From: Terebella lapidaria
Lineage: Eukaryota > Annelida > Polychaeta > Terebellida > Terebellidae
Assembly: GCA_949152475.1 (NCBI GenBank)
Contig: OX424563.1
Location: forward strand, 39,442,120 to 39,506,119
Length of the DNA: 64,000 nt
Direction of reading: 5' to 3'
The notes under the pieces are model-generated. The model was not told the origin of the DNA. It saw only the letters and a program-made list of their open reading frames with translations, and did no database searches. This document shows, in pieces, positions 57,832-64,000 of this stretch; the stretch's first letter is position 1; each line of letters opens with the position of its first letter. A program made the position numbers and the translations under genes.

Positions 57832-60800
57832 ACGCTCCATCATACGATGGACATGTGACGCTCCACCGTACGATCGACATGCGATGCTCCACCGTACGAT
57901 CGACATGTGATGCTCCACCGTTCGATCGACATGTGATGCTCCACCGTACGATGGACATGTGACGCTCCACCGTACGATCGACATGCGATGCTCCACCGTA
58001 TGATCGACATGTGATGCTCCACCGTACGATGGACATGGGATCCTCCATCGTACGATGGACATGTGACGCTCCACCGTACGATCGACATGCGATGCTCCAC
58101 CGTACGATCGACATGTGATGCTCCACTGTACGATCGACATGTGACGCTCCACCGTACGATGCACATGGGACGCTCCAATGTACGATGGACATGCGATGCT
58201 CCACTCTACGATGGACATGTGACGCTCCACCGTAAGATGGACATGTGAGGCTCCACTGTACGATGGACATGTGACGCTCCACCGTACGATGGACATGGGA
58301 TGCTCCATCGTACGATGGACATGGGACGCTCCACCGTACGATCGACATGCGATGCTCCACCGTACGATGGACATGTGAGGCTCCACCGTACGATGGACAT
58401 CTGACGCTCCACCGTACGATGGACATGCTATGCTCCACCGTACGATGGACATGTGACGCTCCACCGTACGATGGACATGCTATGCTCCACCGTACGATGG
58501 ACATGTGACGCTCCATCGTACGATGGACATGGGATGCTCCACCGTACGATGGACATGTGACGCTCCACCGTACGATGGACATGGGAGGCTCCACCGTACG
58601 ATGGACATGTGACAATCCACCGTACGATGGACATCTGACGCTCCTCTGTACGATGGACAGGCGACGCTCCACTGTACGATGGACATGGGATGCTCCACCG
58701 TACGATGGACATGCGACGCTCCATCGTACGATGGACTAGCGACACTCCACCGTAAGATGGACATGTGACGCTCCACCTTACGATGGACATGCGACGCTCC
58801 ATCGTACGATGGACATGGGATGCTCTATCGTATGATGGACTATCGATGCTCCACCGTAAGATGGACATGTGACGCCCCACCGTATGATGGACATGCGACG
58901 CTCCATCGTACGATGGACATGGGATGCTCCATCGTAGGATGGACATGTGACGCTCCACCGTACGATTTACCTGCGATGCTCCACCGTACGATGGACCTGT
59001 GATGCTCCACCGTACAATGGACATGGGATGCTCCACCGTACGATGGACATGCGTTGCTCCACCGTGCGATGGACATGAGATGCTCCACCGTACGATAGAC
59101 ATCTGACGCTCCATTGTACGATAGACATGCGATGCCCCACCGTACAATGGACATGCGACGCTCCACTGTATGATGGACATGCGATGCTTTACTGTACAAT
59201 GGACACGTGACGCTCCACCGTACGATGGACATGCGACGCTCCATCGTACGATGGACTAGCGAAGCTCCACCGTAAGATGGACATGTGATGCTCCACAGTG
59301 CGATGGACATGAGATGCTCCATCATACGATGGACATGTGACGCTTCACCGTACGATCGACATGCGAGGCTCCACCGTAGGATGGACATGTGATGCTCCAC
59401 CGTATGATGGACATCTGACGCTGGACCGTACGATGGACATGCTATGCTCCAGCGTACGATGGACATGTGACGCTCCACCGTACGATGGACATGGGATGCT
59501 CCACCGTAGAATGGACATGTGACGCTCCACCGTACGATGGACATGAGACGCTCCACCGTATATGGACATGTGATGCTCCACCGTACGATGGACATGTGAC
59601 GCTCCACCGAGTGAAGGACATGCGAGGCTCCACCGTAGGATGGACATGTGACGCTCCACCATACGATGGACATGCGATGCTCCATCGTACGATGGACATG
59701 GGATGCTCAACCGTATGATGGACATGTGACGCTCCACCGTACGATGGACATGCGTTGCTCCACTGTACGATGGACATGTGATGCTCCACCGTACGATGGA
59801 CATCTGATGCTCCACCGTACGATAGACATGCGATGCTCCACCGTACGATGGATATGTGACGCTCCACCGTACGATGGACATGTGACGCTCCACGGTATGA
59901 TGGACATGCAAAGCTCCACTCTACGATGGACATGTGACGCTCCATCGTACGATGGACTAGCGAAGCTCCACCGTAAGATGGACACGTGACGCTCCACAGT
60001 ACGATGGACATGGGACGCTCCATCATACGATGAACATGTGATGCTCCACCGTACGATCGACATGCGATGCTCCACCGTACGATCGACATGTGATGCTCCA
60101 CTGTACGATGGACATGTGATGCTCCACCGTACGATGGACATGTGACGCTCCACCGTACGATGGACATGTGACGCACCACTGTATGATGGACATGCGACGC
60201 TCCATCGTACGATGGACATGGGATGCTCCATCGTAGGATGGACATGTGACGCTCCACCGTACGATTTACCTGCGATGCTCCACCGTACGATGGACCTGTG
60301 ATGCTCCACCGTACAATGGACATGGGATGCTCCACCGTATGATGGACATGTGACGCTCCACCGTACGATGGACATGCGTTGCTCCACCGTGCGATGGACA
60401 TGAGATGCTCCACCGTACGATAGACATCTGACGCTCCATTGTACGATAGACATGCGATGCCCCACCGTACAATGGACATGCGACGCTCCACTGTATGATG
60501 GACATGCGATGCTTTACTGTACAATGGACACGTGACGCTCCACCGTACGATGGACATGCGACGCTCCATCGTACGATGGACTAGCGAAGCTCCACCGTAA
60601 GATGGACATGTGATGCTCCACAGTGCGATGGACATGAGATGCTCCATCATACGATGGACATGTGACGCTTCACCGTACGATCGACATGCGAGGCTCCACC
60701 GTAGGATGGACATGTGATGCTCCACCGTATGATGGACATCTGACGCTGGACCGTACGATGGACATGCTATGCTCCAGCGTACGATGGACATGTGACGCTC

Positions 60801-62262
60801 CACCGTACGATGGACATGGGATGCTCCACCGTAGAATGGACATGTGACGCTCCACCGTACGATGGACATGAGACGCTCCACCGTATATGGACATGTGATG
60901 CTCCACCGTACGATGGACATGTGACGCTCCACCGAGTGAAGGACATGCGAGGCTCCACCGTAGGATGGACATGTGACGCTCCACCATACGATGGACATGC
61001 GATGCTCCATCGTACGATGGACATGGGATGCTCAACCGTATGATGGACATGTGACGCTCCACCGTACGATGGACATGCGTTGCTCCACTGTACGATGGAC
61101 ATGTGATGCTCCACCGTACGATGGACATCTGATGCTCCACCGTACGATAGACATGCGATGCTCCACCGTACGATGGATATGTGACGCTCCACCGTACGAT
61201 GGACATGTGACGCTCCACGGTATGATGGACATGCAAAGCTCCACTCTACGATGGACATGTGACGCTCCATCGTACGATGGACTAGCGAAGCTCCACCGTA
61301 AGATGGACACGTGACGCTCCACAGTACGATGGACATGGGACGCTCCATCATACGATGAACATGTGATGCTCCACCGTACGATCGACATGCAATGCTCCAC
61401 CGTACGATCGACATGTGATGCTCCACTGTACGATGGACATGTGATGCTCCACCGTACGATGGACATGTGACGCTCCACCGTACGATGGACATGTGACGCA
61501 CCACTGTATGATGGACATGCGATGCTTTACTGTACAATGGACACGTTACGCTCAACCGTAAGATGGACATGCGATGCTCCACAGTACGATGGACATGGGA
61601 CGCTCCATCATACGATGGACATGTGACGCTCCACCGTACGATCGAGATGCGATGCTCCACCGTACGATCGACATGTGATGCTCCACCGTACGATCGACAT
61701 GTGATGCTCCACCGTACGATGGACATGTGATGCTACACCATACGATGGACATGTAACGCTCCACTGTATGATGGACATACGATGCTTTACTGTACAATGG
61801 ACACGTTACGCTCAACCGTACGATGGACATGGGACGTACCATCATATGATGGACATGTGACGCTCCACCGTACGATCGACATGCGATGCTCCACCGTATG
61901 ATCGACATGTGATGCTCCACCCTACGATGGACATGGGATCCTCCATCGTACGATGGACATGTGATGCTCCACCGTACGATGGACATGCGATGCTCCACCG
62001 TACGATGGACATGCGATGCTCCACCGTAAGATGGACATGTGACGCCCCACCGTATGATGGACATGCGACGCTCCATCGTACGATAGACATGGGATGCTCC
62101 ACCGTACGATGGACATGTGACGCTCCACCGTAGGATAGACATGTGATGCTCCATTGTACGATGGACATCTGACGCTCCACCGTACAATGGATATGCGATG
62201 CTCCACCGTACGATGGACATGGGACGCTCCACCGTACAATGGACATGTGACGCTCCACCGTA
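52505..62262 (+). repeat. Duplicated segments at 7.7-kb offset (52,505-54,569 and about 60,220-62,262)
   Basis: Offset 7,693 holds over 53,140-54,569. It is 7,718 before an extra GGGCATCTGACGCTGG unit near 53,040, and a one-base loss follows near 53,132. Shared rare units include GATTTAC-type units, the CTGACGCTGGACC unit, GTAGAATGG, GAGATGCGATG, GATGCTACACC and GTAGGATAGAC. Confidence 0.75.
58882..61505 (+). repeat. 1.3-kb tandem duplication (58,882-60,180 and 60,181-61,505)
   Basis: Copy 1 is 1,299 bp and copy 2 is 1,325 bp. They differ by one 26-bp unit (CCGTATGATGGACATGTGACG, present only in copy 2 near 60,335-60,360) and very few substitutions. Both share the one-base-short CCGTATATGG unit and the odd GAGTGAAGG unit. 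The low divergence marks this as one of the youngest events in the window. Confidence 0.88.
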
Positions 62263-62899
62263 TGATGGACATGCGAGGCTCCACTGTACGATGGACATGT
62301 GATGCTCCACCGTACGATGGACATGTGATGCTCCACCGTACGATGGACATGTGATGCTCCACCGTACGATGGACATGCGACGCTATATCGTGCGATGGAC
62401 ATGGGATGCTCTATCGTATGATGGACTATCGATGCTCCACCGTAAGATGGACATGTGACGCCCCACCGTATGATGGACATGCGACGCTCCATCGTATGAT
62501 GGACATGGGATGCTCCACCGTATGATGGACATGTGATGCTCCATCGTACGATTTACATGCGATGCTCCACCGTACAAAGGACCTGGATGCTCCACCGTAC
62601 GATGGACATCTGACGCTCCACCGTACGATAGACATGCGATGCTCCACCATACGATGGACCTGTGACGCTCCACTGTACGATGGACATGTGACGCTCCACC
62701 GTATGATGGACATGCAAGGCTCCACTGTACAATGGACATGTGAAGCTCCACCGTACGATGGACATGCGAAGCTCCACCGTATGATGGACATGCAAACGCT
62801 CCATCGTACGATGGACATGTGACGCTCCACCATACGATGGACATCTGACGCTCCACCATACGATGGACATGCGAAGCTCCACTGTACGATGGACATGTG

Positions 62900-63680
62900 A
62901 TGCCCCACCGTATGATTGACATGCAAGGCTCCACTGTACGATGGCCATGTGACGCTCCACCGTATGATTGACATGCAAGGCTCCACCGTAAAATGGACAT
63001 GTGACGCTCCACCATACGATGGACCTGCGACGCTCCATCGTACGATGGACATGGGATGCTCCACCGTACGATGGACATCTGATGCTCCACCATACGATGG
63101 ACATGTGACACTCTGCTGTACAATGGACATGTGACGCTCCACCATATGATGGACATGTGACACTCCGCTGTACGATGGACATGTGACGCTCCACCATATG
63201 ATGGACATGCGATGCTCCACCATACAATGGACATGCGACGCTCCATCGTACGATGGACATGTGACGCTCCACCGTACGATGGACATCTGACGCTCCTCCG
63301 TACGACGGACATGCGACGCTCAAATGTACGATGGACATATGACGCTCCACCGTACGATGGACATGCGATGCTCCACTGTACGATGGACATGTGACGCCCC
63401 ACCGTATGATTGACATGCAAGGCTCCACCGTAAAATGGACATGTGACGCTCCACCATACGATGGACATGCGACCCTCCATCGTACGATGGACATGGGATG
63501 CTCCACCGTACGATGGACATCTGATGCTCCACCATACGATGGACATGTGACACTCCGCTGTACAATGGACATGTGACGCTCCACCATATGATGGACATGT
63601 GACACTCCGCTGTACAATGGACATGTGACGCTCCACCATATGATGGACATGCGATGCTCCACCATACAATGGACATGCGA
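62900..63680 (+). repeat. Second 442-bp-offset duplication near the right edge
   Basis: The series GATTGACATGCAAGGCTCC, GTAAAATGG, GGGATGCTCC and CACTC(C/T)GCTGTAC recurs 442 bp later (for example 63,134 versus 63,576). The surrounding 62.4-64.0 kb is a diverged relative of 24.0-25.3, 26.6-28.0 and 43.1-43.7 kb. The array continues past the window end. Confidence 0.65.
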
Positions 63681-64000
63681 CGCTCTATCGTACGATGGAC
63701 ATGTGACGCTCCACCGTACGATGGACATCTGATGCTCCTCCGTACGATGGACATGCGACGCTCAAATGTACGATGGACATATGACGCTCCACCGTACGAT
63801 GGACATGAGACGCTACATCGGATGATGGCCTAGTGACGCTCCAGCGTAAGATGGACATGCGACGCTCCTCCGTATGATGTACATGTGATGCTCCGCTGTA
63901 CAATGGACATGCGACGCTCCATCGTACGATGGACTAGCGATGCTCCAACGTAAGATGGACATGTGATGCTCCACCGTACGATGGACTAGCGATGCTCCAC

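Larger units (their letters stand above)
3353..64000 (+). repeat. Giant 26-bp satellite array (about 2,330 units, open at right edge)
   Basis: From 3,353 to the window end the sequence is a head-to-tail array of one 26-bp unit. The unit is GATGGACAT, a variable core (GTGAC, GCGAC, GCGAT, GGGAT, GCTAT, GAGAC, CTGAC, GCAAG and others), GCTCCA, then CCGTAC with CTGTAC, CCATAC, ATCGTAC or CCGTAT variants. No unit in reverse orientation and no inserted foreign sequence was seen in 60.6 kb. The four CpGs of the likely ancestral unit are the main variable sites. A few units are 24, 25 or 30 bp; the recurring CCGTATATGG form is 25 bp. On the minus strand all three phases of the unit lack stops, giving long open frames with a 26-residue periodic peptide (MSIVRWS, CPSYGGASHVH, RTVER). 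These are judged non-coding. Heterochromatic or centromere/subtelomere satellite is the likeliest nature; no telomere motif is present. Confidence 0.97.

Noticed and set aside
3353-64000. CRISPR array
   Set aside because: There are no unique spacers; the units are contiguous and 26 bp from start to start. The flank carries a eukaryotic retrotransposon, and no cas-like gene is present.
3353-64000. Telomeric repeat
   Set aside because: The unit does not resemble TTAGGG-type repeats and no such run is seen. A subtelomeric position remains possible but unproven.
3353-64000. TGACG (CREB/bZIP half-site) and CATGTG (E-box) words in most units as a giant enhancer or decoy array
   Set aside because: Both words are short, arise within the unit by chance and are altered freely by CpG decay, so there is no sign that they are kept.
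3353-64000. Inverted segments within the array
   Set aside because: I looked for the reverse-complement form of the unit (GGTGGAGCG, ATGTCCATC) on the plus strand and found none; all units read point the same way.

Overview
The window has two unequal parts. Bases 1 to about 3,350 are ordinary, mostly non-coding eukaryotic DNA. They begin with the gag and protease end of an old LTR retrotransposon (minus strand, 1-1,382, running off the left edge). Bases 3,353 to 64,000 are one uninterrupted tandem array of a 26-bp unit. It is about 60.6 kb long, roughly 2,330 units by length, and runs off the right edge. I found no host protein-coding gene, tRNA, rRNA or CRISPR locus. The Ty3/gypsy-type gag and protease, the huge satellite and the A-rich low-complexity tracts point to an animal genome, probably a marine invertebrate. 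The species cannot be told from the sequence.

Layout. 1-1,382: retroelement fossil (start of protease, zinc-knuckle part of gag, N-terminal part of gag). 1,383-3,044: spacer holding a 17-bp direct repeat, a TTA/TTTA/T tract at 1,731-1,792, a CpG-rich stretch (about 1,793-2,290) and an AT-rich stretch. 3,045-3,341: a second, older-looking 20-base motif present six times at alternating spacing. 3,353-64,000: the satellite.

The satellite unit reads GATGGACAT, then a variable stretch of about five bases (most often G-TG/CG-AC), then GCTCCA, then CCGTAC. All units I read lie in the same orientation. The apparent ancestral unit has four CpGs, and most of the common variation is C to T or G to A at those CpGs. 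Because 26 is not a multiple of 3, any reading frame passes through all three phases every 78 bp. The ancestral unit has no stop in any of the six frames. This creates very long minus-strand open frames (up to 854 codons) that are best read as a by-product of the repeat and not as genes.

Above the 26-bp level the array is a mosaic of nested duplications. The largest is a tandem duplication of about 19.5 kb (13,491-33,012, then 33,013 to about 49,085). Smaller ones have offsets of 78, 182, 208, 442, 546, 898, 1,152, 1,325, 1,453, 2,639, 5,405 and 7,693 bp. Many length changes are exact multiples of 26 (1,118 = 43 units, 546 = 21, 442 = 17, 208 = 8, 182 = 7), as unequal exchange in register would give. 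A few junctions are out of register (near 8,268, 9,930, 13,565 and 25,602) and act as permanent markers of particular events. All offsets were read by eye from matching variant strings and should be confirmed by a self-dotplot.
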